From NCBI GenBank assembly GCA_016197365.1, contig JACPVS010000008.1, positions 124,001-188,000 on the forward strand: a stretch of DNA of 64,000 bases, read 5' to 3'. How positions within the stretch are numbered: the first letter of the stretch is position 1; every line of letters begins with the position of its first letter. The position numbers and the translations under genes were made by a program. The notes beneath the pieces are model-generated. The model was not told the origin of the DNA. It did not search any database and saw only the letters and a list, made by a program, of their open reading frames with translations. Source of the stretch: Mycolicibacterium cosmeticum. GTDB lineage: Bacteria; Actinomycetota; Actinomycetes; Mycobacteriales; Mycobacteriaceae. Below are positions 29,704 to 39,898 of the stretch, piece after piece.

Positions 29704-31007
29704 CCACGTACAAGGACCGGTCAGCGGCATCCACCGGCCGATTCAGCTTGGCCGAGATCCTCGAAATCGTTGCTGCGGGCGAACTCCCGTTGAAATTCAC
29801 CGCGTACGACGGCAGCACGGCCGGCCCCGAGGACGCACCCGTCGGGCTGGATCTCAAGACGCCCCGGGGCACCACCTACCTGGCCACCTCACCCGGCGAG
29901 CTCGGATTGGCCCGCGCCTATGTGGCCGGCGACCTGGACATGCTGGGTGTGCATCCCGGCGATCCGTACCAGCTCCTCAGGGCGCTGACCGACAAAATGC
30001 GCTTCAAGCGGCCACCGGCACGGGTACTGGCCAACATCGTCGCCTCCATCGGTGTGGAGCATCTGTTGCCCATCGCCCCGCCTCCGCAGGAGGCACTGCC
30101 CCGCTGGCGCCGGACGGTAGAGGGACTGCGGCACAGCAAGACCCGCGATGCCGAGGCAATCCACCACCACTACGACGTGTCGAATACGTTCTACGAGTGG
30201 GTACTCGGCCCCTCGATGACCTACACCTGCGCGTGCTATCCGGATGAGGGCGCCACCCTCGAACAGGCGCAGGACAACAAGTACCGCTTGGTGTTCGAGA
30301 AACTACGCCTGCAACCGGGCGACCGGTTGCTCGACGTGGGCTGCGGCTGGGGCGGGATGGTCCGCTACGCTGCCCGGCACGGGGTCAAGGTGCTGGGCGT
30401 GACGCTGTCGGCCGAACAAGCCTCCTGGGCGCAGAAAGCCGTCGCGGACCAGGGGCTGTCCGACCTCGCCGAGGTCCGCCACTGCGATTACCGCGACGTA
30501 TCCGAATCGGACTTCGACGCGGTGTCCTCGATCGGGCTGACCGAACACATCGGCGTGGCCAACTACCAGTCGTACTTCCGGTTCCTGCAATCGAAGATGC
30601 GCCCGGGTGCGCTGCTGCTGAACCACTGCATCACCCGTCCGGACAACCGGACCGGTTCCAACGCAGGGGGATTCATCGACCGGTATGTCTTTCCCGACGG
30701 GGAACTCACCGGTTCGGGACGCCTCATCACCGATGCCCAGGACGTCGGACTCGAAGTGGTCCATGAGGAGAATCTTCGCGAGCACTACGCGATGACGCTG
30801 CGCGACTGGTGCCGCAACCTGGTCGAGCACTGGGACGAGGCGGTGGCCGAGGTCGGATTGCCGACCGCGAAGGTCTGGGGTCTGTACATGGCCGGGTCAC
30901 GCTGGGGCTTCGAATCCAATATCGTTCAGCTGCACCAGGTTCTGGCAGTCAAGCTGGACGACCGGGGCGGGAACGGCCTGCCGTTGCGTCCGTGGTGGAC
31001 TCCGTGA
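29700..31007 (+). CDS. cyclopropane-fatty-acid synthase family methyltransferase (BfaB/TmsB-like)
   Basis: A 435-residue SAM-dependent lipid methyltransferase. The C-terminal 300 residues have the CFA motifs HHYDVSNTFYEWVLG, SMTYTCACY, LLDVGCGWGG, SIGLTEHIG and SRWGFESNIVQLHQVLAV. The N-terminal 120 residues form the extra domain common to CFA synthases. It acts on unsaturated phospholipid acyl chains, adding a methylene or methyl branch. Translation is coupled to the upstream flavoprotein (GTGA overlap). Its last 59 bp overlap the convergent GGDEF gene. Confidence 0.88.
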   Translation: MTTYKDRSAASTGRFSLAEILEIVAAGELPLKFTAYDGSTAGPEDAPVGLDLKTPRGTTYLATSPGELGLARAYVAGDLDMLGVHPGDPYQLLRALTDKMRFKRPPARVLANIVASIGVEHLLPIAPPPQEALPRWRRTVEGLRHSKTRDAEAIHHHYDVSNTFYEWVLGPSMTYTCACYPDEGATLEQAQDNKYRLVFEKLRLQPGDRLLDVGCGWGGMVRYAARHGVKVLGVTLSAEQASWAQKAVADQGLSDLAEVRHCDYRDVSESDFDAVSSIGLTEHIGVANYQSYFRFLQSKMRPGALLLNHCITRPDNRTGSNAGGFIDRYVFPDGELTGSGRLITDAQDVGLEVVHEENLREHYAMTLRDWCRNLVEHWDEAVAEVGLPTAKVWGLYMAGSRWGFESNIVQLHQVLAVKLDDRGGNGLPLRPWWTP

Positions 31008-32064
31008 CCTCGGGGCGGTAGACGACACACGCCCCGCCTCCCGCGCGTTTGGCGTCATACATCGCCGAATCCGCATGGCGGACCACATCATCGACCGCGA
31101 AGTGTTGCGCCGACGACGACATCGCGGCGACCCCGATACTGACGGTGAACTCTGCCCCGGCCGTCTGCACGCGGGTCAGCGGTGTCAGCCGGTCCACGAG
31201 TTGGGGTACGACGTCGAGGTCGTCGAGGAACGCCACCAGCACCAGTTCGTCACCACCGATCCGCCCGGTGATCTCGCCGGCCAGCGCCACGCTCTGCAAC
31301 CGGTCGGCCAGGGCCACCAGCGCCGCATCCCCGAGGGCGTGCCCGCCGTCGTCGTTGAGCTGTTTGAACCGGTCGATATCGCAGACAGCCGTCACCACGA
31401 CGACGGGTGCATCGCGCGCCAGCACGGCCCCGACCGCGGCATGCATGCCCCGCCTGTTCCGCAGTCCGGTGAGGGCGTCGCGGTGGGCCGAACGCACCGT
31501 GCGCACGATGGCACGCCTGCCGAGTTCGATCAGCACCGAACCGGCGAGCGGGATCACCACCACCCAGGTGAGTGCCGGCATGAAGTAGATGAACAGGCCG
31601 AACAGACTCTGGTGTTCGAAAGCCACCGCCCAGGCGCTGATACCACCGATGAGGAGAGCACCGAACGCGCAGTGCGCCCGCAGGACTCGCACGCCGAGGA
31701 TGAACCCGACGTACACGCCGATCAGCCCCAGGTACGGCGTGGCGCACAGCCGCGCTGACGGCGTGGACATGGTGATCGCCGTGGCCGCGACCGCGGCGTT
31801 CGCCCACACCACGAAGGCAACCGCCTGACCGAACGTCGGCCACGGCCCGCGCAGCCAGCGCACCCCGACGGCGGCGGCGCTGACCATCACCGCGGCCTGC
31901 ACCACCCGCGCCACGGTGCCGGACGGGCCGGCCGGGTGAAACTGAACGATGAATCCGAGTCCGGCCAGACCGAGGCACGACAGACCCACCACGGCCATGA
32001 AGACGCGCATGAAGCGGCCCTCGCGCAGCGAGCTGGTGGCGAACCGATATTCCCGTCTGCCCAC
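30949..32064 (-). CDS. membrane GGDEF-domain protein (possible diguanylate cyclase)
   Basis: About 371 residues: six predicted membrane helices in the first 190 residues, then a GGDEF domain with ALTGLRNRRG, CDIDRFKQLND and an active-site motif GRIGGDELVLV. The last residue of GGDEF is Leu instead of Phe; the two Gly, Asp and Glu needed for catalysis are kept, so cyclic-di-GMP synthesis is plausible but unproven. No EAL domain. The start is uncertain: GTG at 32064 has GGGAG upstream, ATG at 32010 has GAGGG. A TAGCTATAGCTA palindrome lies just upstream and may be part of the promoter. Confidence 0.85.
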   Translation of the reverse strand: MGRREYRFATSSLREGRFMRVFMAVVGLSCLGLAGLGFIVQFHPAGPSGTVARVVQAAVMVSAAAVGVRWLRGPWPTFGQAVAFVVWANAAVAATAITMSTPSARLCATPYLGLIGVYVGFILGVRVLRAHCAFGALLIGGISAWAVAFEHQSLFGLFIYFMPALTWVVVIPLAGSVLIELGRRAIVRTVRSAHRDALTGLRNRRGMHAAVGAVLARDAPVVVVTAVCDIDRFKQLNDDGGHALGDAALVALADRLQSVALAGEITGRIGGDELVLVAFLDDLDVVPQLVDRLTPLTRVQTAGAEFTVSIGVAAMSSSAQHFAVDDVVRHADSAMYDAKRAGGGACVVYRPEVTESTTDATAGRSRPGRPA

Positions 32065-32185
32065 ACATGCTCCCAAGTCGTAGCTATAGCTAGGACACGA
32101 CTCTAGCGTGCAGAGGGCAGGTACTGGCTAACAGAGCGGAGGCCGGCGCCATTCCGGGGAAGGGCTCACAGCAAAGTCGGAGACG

Positions 32186-34090
32186 TCAGCCCTTGTCGAT
32201 GCGACGGGCGCCCAACTCGGTCTGCAGCAGTTCGATGGCCACTTCTTCCGGGTCGCGACGGACCACCTCGGAGGTGTCGTTGCTGGCCTCGGCGAGCATG
32301 CGTTCTTCTTCGACCGCGGGATCGGCCGGCGCTGCGGCGGGCCCCGCGCCGGGGGCCGGTACCGCCTCACCGGTGTCCGGCACGCATTGGACCTGCCAGT
32401 CCACACCGAGCGCATCCTTGAGCGATTCCCGGATGATCTCGGCGTTCTTCGACTCGGCGATGCGCTTCACCAGGCTGGGGGCCGGGTGGCTGAGCACCAG
32501 GGTGCCGCCGTCCACCGTGCGCACGATGGCGTCGGCGAGCATCGCGTTGAGCGCCTTGCTGCGGCCATTGACCTTCTCGCGCACCGTGTTCCACATGCTC
32601 CGGACCGCGGCCGCGTCGGGCTCACCGACCGCGACGGCCTCGGGTGTGGGTGCGGGCGGCACCACGGCCGCCGGGGCGGGCACGGGAACCGGTTCGGGCG
32701 CGACGGGCACCGGTTCGGGTGCCACGGGCACCGGTTCGGGAGCCGGCGACGGTTCGGGTACGGGCTCGGGCACCGGCTCGGGCCTGGGCACCGGTGCCGG
32801 CACCGGCGTCGGCTCGGGGACCGGAGCCGACTCGGCTTCGGGTGCCTGCGGTTCCTGGTCGGTACGACTGGGCCGGACGAACTGCCGGGTCACCGGAACC
32901 GGTGGCGGCGGGTTCAGCTCACTGTTGGGGACCGACACATCCAGTCGCGTCTCGATGCGCTCGATCCGTTGCAGCAGAGCCGATTCGGTATCGCTGGCCG
33001 AGGGCAGCAGCAACCGGGCACAAACCACCTCGAGCAACAGCCGGGGCGCGGTCGCCCCGCGCATCTCGCCGAGCCCCGCGTGCACCACCTCCGCGTAGCG
33101 GGCCAGCGTCGCCGAACCCAGCCGGTGGGCCTGTTCGCGCATCCGCTCCAGCACATCGACCGGCGCATCGACGACACCGCGGTCGGCGGCATCGGGTACC
33201 GCCTGCAACACGATGAGGTCGCGGAACCGCTCCAGCAGATCGATCGCGAAGCGGCGCGGATCGTGGCCCGCATCGATGACCGACTCCACCGCGCCGAACA
33301 AGGCGGCGGCATCGCCCGCGGTGAGGGCGTCGACGGCGTCGTCGATCAACGCGACGTCGGTGGCGCCCAGCAGCGACAGGGCGCGCTGGTACACCACCCG
33401 GTTGCCGTCGGCCCCGGCCACCAACTGGTCGAGCACCGACAGGCTGTCGCGCGGGGATCCGCCGCCGGCCCGGATGACCAGCGGGTAGACGGCGTCATCC
33501 ACCGTCACGCCCTCGTCGTGGCAGATGCGCTCCAGCAGGCCACGCATGGTCTTGGGCGCCAGCAGCCGGAACGGATAGTGGTGGGTGCGGGACCGGATGG
33601 TCGGCAACACCTTCTCCGGTTCGGTCGTGGCGAAGACGAAGATCAGGTGGTCCGGCGGCTCCTCGACGATCTTGAGCAGCGCGTTGAATCCGGCGGTGGT
33701 GACCATGTGCGCTTCGTCGACGATGAAGATGCGGTAGCGCGATTGGGCCGGGGCATAGAAGGCCCGGTCCCGCAGCTCGCGGGTGTCGTCGACGCCACCA
33801 TGGCTGGCGGCGTCGAGCTCGACGACGTCCACGTTGCCCGGCCCGTTGGGCGCCAGCGCCACGCACGAGTCGCATACCCCGCATGGCGTCGGGGTGGGGC
33901 CCTGTTCGCAGTTGAGCGAGCGGGCCAGGATGCGCGCCGACGACGTCTTGCCGCACCCACGCGGCCCCGAGAACAGGTAGGCGTGGTTGATGCGACCGGC
34001 CGACAGTGCCGTCGACAGCGGTGCGGTGACATGCTCCTGCCCGACGACCTCGGCGAAGCTTGCGGGTCGGTACTTCCGGTAGAGCGCCAC
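32186..34090 (-). CDS. dnaX: DNA polymerase III gamma/tau subunit
   Basis: A 634-residue clamp-loader ATPase. Walker A GPRGCGKTS (42-50), zinc-binding cysteines 61, 70, 73 and 76, and Walker B/DEAH (125-128) are all present, followed by the AAA+ lid, the collar domain and a Pro-rich linker of repeated PEPVPVA units (about 420-480), then the tau-specific DNA/polymerase binding domain. No obvious slippery frameshift sequence was noted, so a single full-length product is expected. It follows the aminotransferase gene by 27 bp on the same strand, as in Rv3722c-Rv3721c. Confidence 0.95.
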   Translation of the reverse strand: MALYRKYRPASFAEVVGQEHVTAPLSTALSAGRINHAYLFSGPRGCGKTSSARILARSLNCEQGPTPTPCGVCDSCVALAPNGPGNVDVVELDAASHGGVDDTRELRDRAFYAPAQSRYRIFIVDEAHMVTTAGFNALLKIVEEPPDHLIFVFATTEPEKVLPTIRSRTHHYPFRLLAPKTMRGLLERICHDEGVTVDDAVYPLVIRAGGGSPRDSLSVLDQLVAGADGNRVVYQRALSLLGATDVALIDDAVDALTAGDAAALFGAVESVIDAGHDPRRFAIDLLERFRDLIVLQAVPDAADRGVVDAPVDVLERMREQAHRLGSATLARYAEVVHAGLGEMRGATAPRLLLEVVCARLLLPSASDTESALLQRIERIETRLDVSVPNSELNPPPPVPVTRQFVRPSRTDQEPQAPEAESAPVPEPTPVPAPVPRPEPVPEPVPEPSPAPEPVPVAPEPVPVAPEPVPVPAPAAVVPPAPTPEAVAVGEPDAAAVRSMWNTVREKVNGRSKALNAMLADAIVRTVDGGTLVLSHPAPSLVKRIAESKNAEIIRESLKDALGVDWQVQCVPDTGEAVPAPGAGPAAAPADPAVEEERMLAEASNDTSEVVRRDPEEVAIELLQTELGARRIDKG

Positions 34091-34117
34091 GGTCAGCAGG
34101 CTACCGAGCGGGTGCGA

Positions 34118-35629
<1,512 letters not shown>

Positions 35630-35643
35630 CTACGATTGCCGAC

Positions 35644-35729
35644 GGAGGATTCGCCTAGTGGCCTATGGCGCTCGCCTGGAACGCGGGTTGGGTTAATAGC
35701 CCTCAGGGGTTCAAATCCCCTATCCTCCG
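35644..35729 (+). tRNA. serX: tRNA-Ser(GGA)
   Basis: The 86-nt sequence folds as a class II tRNA. The acceptor GGAGGAT pairs with ATCCTCC, the anticodon loop is CTGGAAC with anticodon GGA, a long variable arm follows, and the T arm is GGGGTTCAAATCCCC. The 3' CCA is not encoded. It reads UCC/UCU serine codons. Conserved location beside the SRP RNA supports the symbol serX used in M. tuberculosis. Confidence 0.95.
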
Positions 35730-35811
35730 CGCTCGGTCCGGGGCGCGACCCGGCGATTGTCACCAGACGATCGACCTGGTCGCACCCCGGCCCACCGATT
35801 CGAGGAGGACC

Positions 35812-36525
35812 ATGCGGCGCGGGATCGCGGTGCTGTGGCACGCAACGTCACTTCTGCTCGCGGCGGCCCTGTATTTCTTCTTCGTCCTGCCGCGCTGGTT
35901 CGAACTGACCGGCCAATTGCCGCACACCCTGGGTACCGCGATGCGCATCGTGTGCGGTGTGCTGGTCGCGTTGAGCGCCCTGCCCGTGTTCCTCACGTGG
36001 TCACGCACCCGTAAGCCCGAGCTCGGCACGCCCACCCTGGCCTTGTCGCTGCGCGTGTGGTCGATCGTCGCGCATGTGCTGGCCGGTGTGCTCATCGCCG
36101 GCGCCGGCATCAGCGAGATCTGGCTCAGCCTGGACAGCGCCGGCCAGTGGTTGTTCGGCATCTACGGCGCCGCTGCCGCGATCGCCCTATTGGGGGCGTT
36201 CGCCTTCTACCTCGCCTTCGTGGCTGAGCTGCCGCCGCCACCGCCGAAGCCGCTCAAGATCAAAGCGGAGAAGAACAGCCGCCGCGGCCAAGAAGAGATT
36301 TCGGACACATCCGAGCCTGCCGACGCGCCGGAAGGGACCGAAACGGCCGAGGCGGCCGCCGACGGGGACGCGACCGCGACGGATACGGAATCCGTCGCCG
36401 GTAACGAGAAAGCCGACGGTACCGATACCGAAACCGAGGCCGGTGGCAGCAAGCTGCGCAATCGCCGGCCTGCCGGAAAAGCACGGCGTGGCCGTACTCG
36501 TAGCGGGATAGCCGTCGAGGACTGA
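35812..36525 (+). CDS. lucA: membrane protein LucA-like (lipid uptake coordinator)
   Basis: A 237-residue protein with four predicted membrane helices in the first 140 residues, then a Pro5 stretch, a long acidic Glu/Asp/Ala/Thr-rich disordered segment and a basic end (RNRRPAGKARRGRTR). The location directly after the serine tRNA and the length match Rv3723 (LucA), which in M. tuberculosis stabilises Mce1 and Mce4 fatty acid and cholesterol importers. The assignment rests mainly on synteny and topology. AGGAGGA precedes the ATG. Confidence 0.75.
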   Translation: MRRGIAVLWHATSLLLAAALYFFFVLPRWFELTGQLPHTLGTAMRIVCGVLVALSALPVFLTWSRTRKPELGTPTLALSLRVWSIVAHVLAGVLIAGAGISEIWLSLDSAGQWLFGIYGAAAAIALLGAFAFYLAFVAELPPPPPKPLKIKAEKNSRRGQEEISDTSEPADAPEGTETAEAAADGDATATDTESVAGNEKADGTDTETEAGGSKLRNRRPAGKARRGRTRSGIAVED

Positions 36526-36607
36526 GCGCCTGCGTGTCGCTACGTCGACAGTTTCCGGTCGCACCGTCAATATTGAGGGACACCTCTGGCGCTCCGGAAG
36601 GCGGCGA

Positions 36608-37624
36608 ATGGGCACGTTCCACTCCCGACGGTGGCTCACGGCCCTGATCGCGGTACTCGTGGCCGTTCTGCCGGCCGCCCCCGCGGCGGCCGCACCCGAA
36701 GATCTGTCCGGTGCCATCGCGGCGGTCGAACCGTCCGTGGTGCGCATCGACACCACCAACGACTACCAGCACGTGATGGGCACCGGTACCGGCATCGTTC
36801 TCGACGCCAACGGCCAGGTGATGACCAACTATCACGTGATCCAGGGTGCGGACACCATCAACACGTCGGTCAACGGCCGGCCGTTCGCCGCGGACATCGT
36901 CGGCTTCGACCGCCGCCGGGATATCGCGGTGATCCAGCTACGGGGCGCCGGCGGCCTGCCCGCCACCCCGCTGGGTGATTCGGCCCAGCTCGCCATCGGC
37001 GACCCCGTCGTCGCGCTCGGCAACGCCCGCGGATCCGGCTCCCCTCTGACCAGGGAAACCGGCACCATCAGCGCCTTCGGGCGCACCATCAGTGCCGAGG
37101 ACGAGCTCACCGGGTCGGCGAATCAGATGACCGGCCTGTTCGAGATCGCCGCGCCGGTGCGGGCCGGCGACTCGGGCGGACCCGTGGTCAACGGCGCCGG
37201 GCAGGTCGTCGGCATCACCACCGCAGCGTCGGTGAACTTCCGGATGGGCCCCGGCGGGGAGGGATTCGCCATCCCCATCAACGACGCACTGGCCATCGCC
37301 AATCAGATCCGCGCCGCGGCGCCGTCCGACACCGTGCACATCGGTCCGCCGACGCTGCTGGGTGTCGGCGTCAGCACGGCCGAGCAGCACGAGGCCTTCC
37401 CCGGCGTCCTCGTGCACGAAGTGCTGCGCGGCGGGCCGGCCGAGCGGGCCGGACTCGCCAACGGCGACGTGCTCCTGACCCTCGACGGCATCCAGCTCGA
37501 TTCCGCCACCACGCTGACCTCCGTGCTGGACCGGCACTACCCAGGTGACGTGATCGGGCTGACCTGGATCGACCGGGCGGGACAGCAGCAGGTCGGGAAA
37601 GCCACCCTGACGGCGGGCGACTGA
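36608..37624 (+). CDS. exported trypsin-like serine protease with PDZ domain
   Basis: A 338-residue protein. A signal peptide ends near PAAAAP. The chymotrypsin-fold protease follows with catalytic His76 (TNYHVI), Asp105 (RRDIAVI) and Ser189 (AGDSGGP), then a PDZ domain (about 250-335) with GVLVHEVLRGGPAERAG and NGDVLLTLDG. It lacks a transmembrane anchor, so it is likely secreted and of the PepA/HtrA kind. No ortholog is expected at this site in M. tuberculosis, where conserved synteny ends after lucA. Confidence 0.88.
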   Translation: MGTFHSRRWLTALIAVLVAVLPAAPAAAAPEDLSGAIAAVEPSVVRIDTTNDYQHVMGTGTGIVLDANGQVMTNYHVIQGADTINTSVNGRPFAADIVGFDRRRDIAVIQLRGAGGLPATPLGDSAQLAIGDPVVALGNARGSGSPLTRETGTISAFGRTISAEDELTGSANQMTGLFEIAAPVRAGDSGGPVVNGAGQVVGITTAASVNFRMGPGGEGFAIPINDALAIANQIRAAAPSDTVHIGPPTLLGVGVSTAEQHEAFPGVLVHEVLRGGPAERAGLANGDVLLTLDGIQLDSATTLTSVLDRHYPGDVIGLTWIDRAGQQQVGKATLTAGD

Positions 37625-38576
37625 CCCGTCCGGGAGGCACGACACGCCCCGCATGAGGCGTAGCCACGCCGTCGAAAAAAAATCTTTGTGAAATTTGCAG
37701 ATGCGTCACCTGAGTGGACCGTGCGTTGCTCGCGCAAGCATCGGCGACAAAATGTGACGTATTCGTCAAAATTGCCGTTGATCTCGCGGCCGACCCGATT
37801 CCTGTGGCACTGTGAAGCCGTCCATCCCCCGTCGGTGATTGACACCGCAATCACGAGCTCATCGATCGTCGCCGATCGCATGTGCCGGTGGCCGGTCGGC
37901 TTGCGACCGGCTGACCGAGCGTGCACAGCCGGCGTCGCTCGTGAGCAAAGAATAGTTCCGCGGCAACCCGGGACCATCACCCGCGACGGCGTGCCGCGGG
38001 TGCGGCAGGCCTGGTGGCGACGGCGCTCAGACAGGCCGATGTGATCTTGAAATCGACACTGCCATAGGGCCTTTCGGCGACACCGCGGAGCCGCTAACGC
38101 ACGCTCGGCGACGCTGCGCCACAACCGAAGTCGGCGCCGGCCCAACGCGGGCGCGCCGACCCGCCCAGCGCGCGAACTCCCAGCACGGCACGCGGCGGCA
38201 CCGAGCGACTGTCTCGCACGCACCGCCGTCCGCTCGACGCGGCCCGCCGCGAAATTTGCCTGCCACTCGGCACCGCACAGCGACATGAATTGACGCCCGC
38301 TCACATCACGGTGCCAGCACACCTCGACGCCACCCGCCAGACCCGGCCGACCCCGTTGACCTGATCGCCGACTCAACCGAAATTAGTTGCCTGGGCAACA
38401 GCACATCCCGTTGCTGAATACTCACTGAAGGCCGCTGACCTGCTAATTGTCGCCTCTGAGTAGGCAACGGAAGACTTTCCCACGCTGCGTCTCGGCGCTA
38501 CATTTGGCGTAACGACCTGCGGCCCGCAGCTGTGCATGGATGCAACAGCCTGCCCCGCTGGCAAGGGGGAGACATC
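37625..38576. other. gene-poor stretch of about 950 bp
   Basis: No frame here looks coding: the longer open frames are Arg/Ser-rich and lack domains or ribosome binding sites. AT content is higher in 37.67-37.80 kb (a run of eight A) and 38.37-38.46 kb. Small symmetrical elements are present: TGACG-TATT-CGTCA at 37755-37768, an 8-bp GC stem at 37891-37911, and GTTGCC-TG-GGCAAC at 38386-38399. It could hold a small RNA, decayed genes, or regulation of the flanking genes. Confidence 0.5.
37891..37911. other. 8-bp perfect hairpin in the gene-poor stretch
   Basis: GCCGGTCG, a five-base loop and CGACCGGC form a perfect stem. There is no U-tract on either side. It may be a terminator for the upstream protease gene or part of a structured small RNA. 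Confidence 0.3.
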
Positions 38577-38849
38577 GTGGTCCAAACCGTCATTGCGGCC
38601 TATCTCGTCGGCTGGGCGCTCAGTGCTGTGGTCATCTATGTGGCCAGCCGGCACATCGGTTCCAAGCATGAGCCGGTGCCGTACCAGTTCGCGCTCAGCG
38701 CGGTGGCCGGGGCACTGTGGCCTCTGCTGCTGCTGGGCGCCGTCGAATTCAGCTCGGTGGCCGCGGCGTCCACCGTGCCGTCGCACCTGGACGCGCTGGA
38801 CAGCGCTTCCCACCTGTTGGTTCCCGCGACGGTCGTGCCGCTGCGCTAG
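38577..38849 (+). CDS. small two-helix membrane protein
   Basis: About 90 residues with two predicted membrane helices (AAYLVGWALSAVVIYVASRH and FALSAVAGALWPLLLLGAVE) joined by a short basic loop. AGGGGGAG lies 5 bp before the GTG at 38577. The tail (SHLDALDSASHLLVPATVV) is soluble. Unknown function; related small membrane proteins occur in rapidly growing mycobacteria. Its stop overlaps the convergent Prim-Pol gene by 4 bp. Confidence 0.6.
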   Translation: MVQTVIAAYLVGWALSAVVIYVASRHIGSKHEPVPYQFALSAVAGALWPLLLLGAVEFSSVAAASTVPSHLDALDSASHLLVPATVVPLR

Positions 38850-39895
38850 GCCCCGCCGGGCACGGGGTTCCCGTCGGCGTCCCAATGGGCCGCGACTTTC
38901 TTGCTGGGTTGTACCCGGGGCGGTTCACCGGGCATCTTCGGGTAACTCGGCGGGTACGGCAGATCCGCCAGGCCGGCTTCCTCGTCGACCCGCACCATCT
39001 CCAGTAGCGGCTCCAGTGAATGCGGCGTCTCCTCGATGCCCGCCCACGGGTCGTCGCGCTCGGCCACCAGCGCCGCCACCGTCGCGATGGTGTAGTCGTC
39101 AGGATCAGCGTCGGCCAGTTCGGCCCAGGTCAGTGGCATCGAGACCGTGGCGATCGGTGTTTTGCGCACCGAATAGGCCGACGCGAACGTGCGGTCTCGG
39201 GCGTTCTGGTTGTAGTCGATGAACAGCCGCTCGCCCCGCTCCTCCTTCCACCACGAGGTTGTGACGGCGTCGGGGGCGCGGCGTTCCACCTCGCGGGCCA
39301 GTGCGATGCCTGCGCGGCGTACCTCGATGAAGTCCCAATCCGGCTTGATCCGGATGAAGACGTGCACGCCCCTGCCACCCGAGGTCTTCGGATACCCCAC
39401 GAAGCCCAGCTCATCGAGGACCGGTTTGAGCACGTCGACGGCGATACGGCGAGCATCGGCGAAGTCGGTACCCGGTTGCGGGTCGAGATCCACCCGCAAC
39501 TCGTCGGGATGTTCGGTATCCGGGCAGCGGACCTGCCACGGATGCAGCGTCACCGTGCCCATCTGCGCGGCCCAGATGATCGCCGACGGGTGGGTGACCT
39601 TGAGGGCGTCCGCGGTCCGGCCGGATGGGAACGTCACCGTGCAGGTCTCCAGATAGTCCGGATGCTTCTGCGGCACCCGCTTCTGGTAGATCTCCTCCCC
39701 CTCGATGCCGTCGGGGAAGCGCTGCAGATGCGTGGGACGGTCCTTGAGCAGGGCGACCATCCGGTCGGCCACCGCGAGGTAGTGGTCGACGACGTCGCGC
39801 TTGGTGTAGCCCGGCTGGGGAAAGTACACCTTGTCGGGGCTGGTCAGCCGGACGGCGACACCGTCGACGTCGAGTTCCTCCGCGGGTGTGGCCAT
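38846..39895 (-). CDS. LigC-associated primase-polymerase (Prim-PolC)
   Basis: A 349-residue archaeo-eukaryotic primase-type polymerase (LigD POL-like). Motifs are DLDPQPG (catalytic Asp pair), SGGRGVHVFI (second region) and ERLFIDYNQNARDRTFASAYSVR (third Asp). These enzymes fill gaps with ribonucleotides in excision repair and end joining. It starts 3 bp after the end of ligC2 on the same strand, so it is co-transcribed with that ligase; it corresponds to Rv3730c. Confidence 0.92.
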   Translation of the reverse strand: MATPAEELDVDGVAVRLTSPDKVYFPQPGYTKRDVVDHYLAVADRMVALLKDRPTHLQRFPDGIEGEEIYQKRVPQKHPDYLETCTVTFPSGRTADALKVTHPSAIIWAAQMGTVTLHPWQVRCPDTEHPDELRVDLDPQPGTDFADARRIAVDVLKPVLDELGFVGYPKTSGGRGVHVFIRIKPDWDFIEVRRAGIALAREVERRAPDAVTTSWWKEERGERLFIDYNQNARDRTFASAYSVRKTPIATVSMPLTWAELADADPDDYTIATVAALVAERDDPWAGIEETPHSLEPLLEMVRVDEEAGLADLPYPPSYPKMPGEPPRVQPSKKVAAHWDADGNPVPGGA

Positions 39896-39898
39896 CCG

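Noticed and set aside
32660..32830. Repeat array in dnaX as a mobile or CRISPR element
   Set aside because: It encodes the usual low-complexity Pro-Glu-Val linker of tau and is in frame.
37688..38044. 118-codon plus-strand frame in the gene-poor stretch
   Set aside because: Arg/Ser/Cys-rich, no domain, no ribosome binding site; kept as noncoding.
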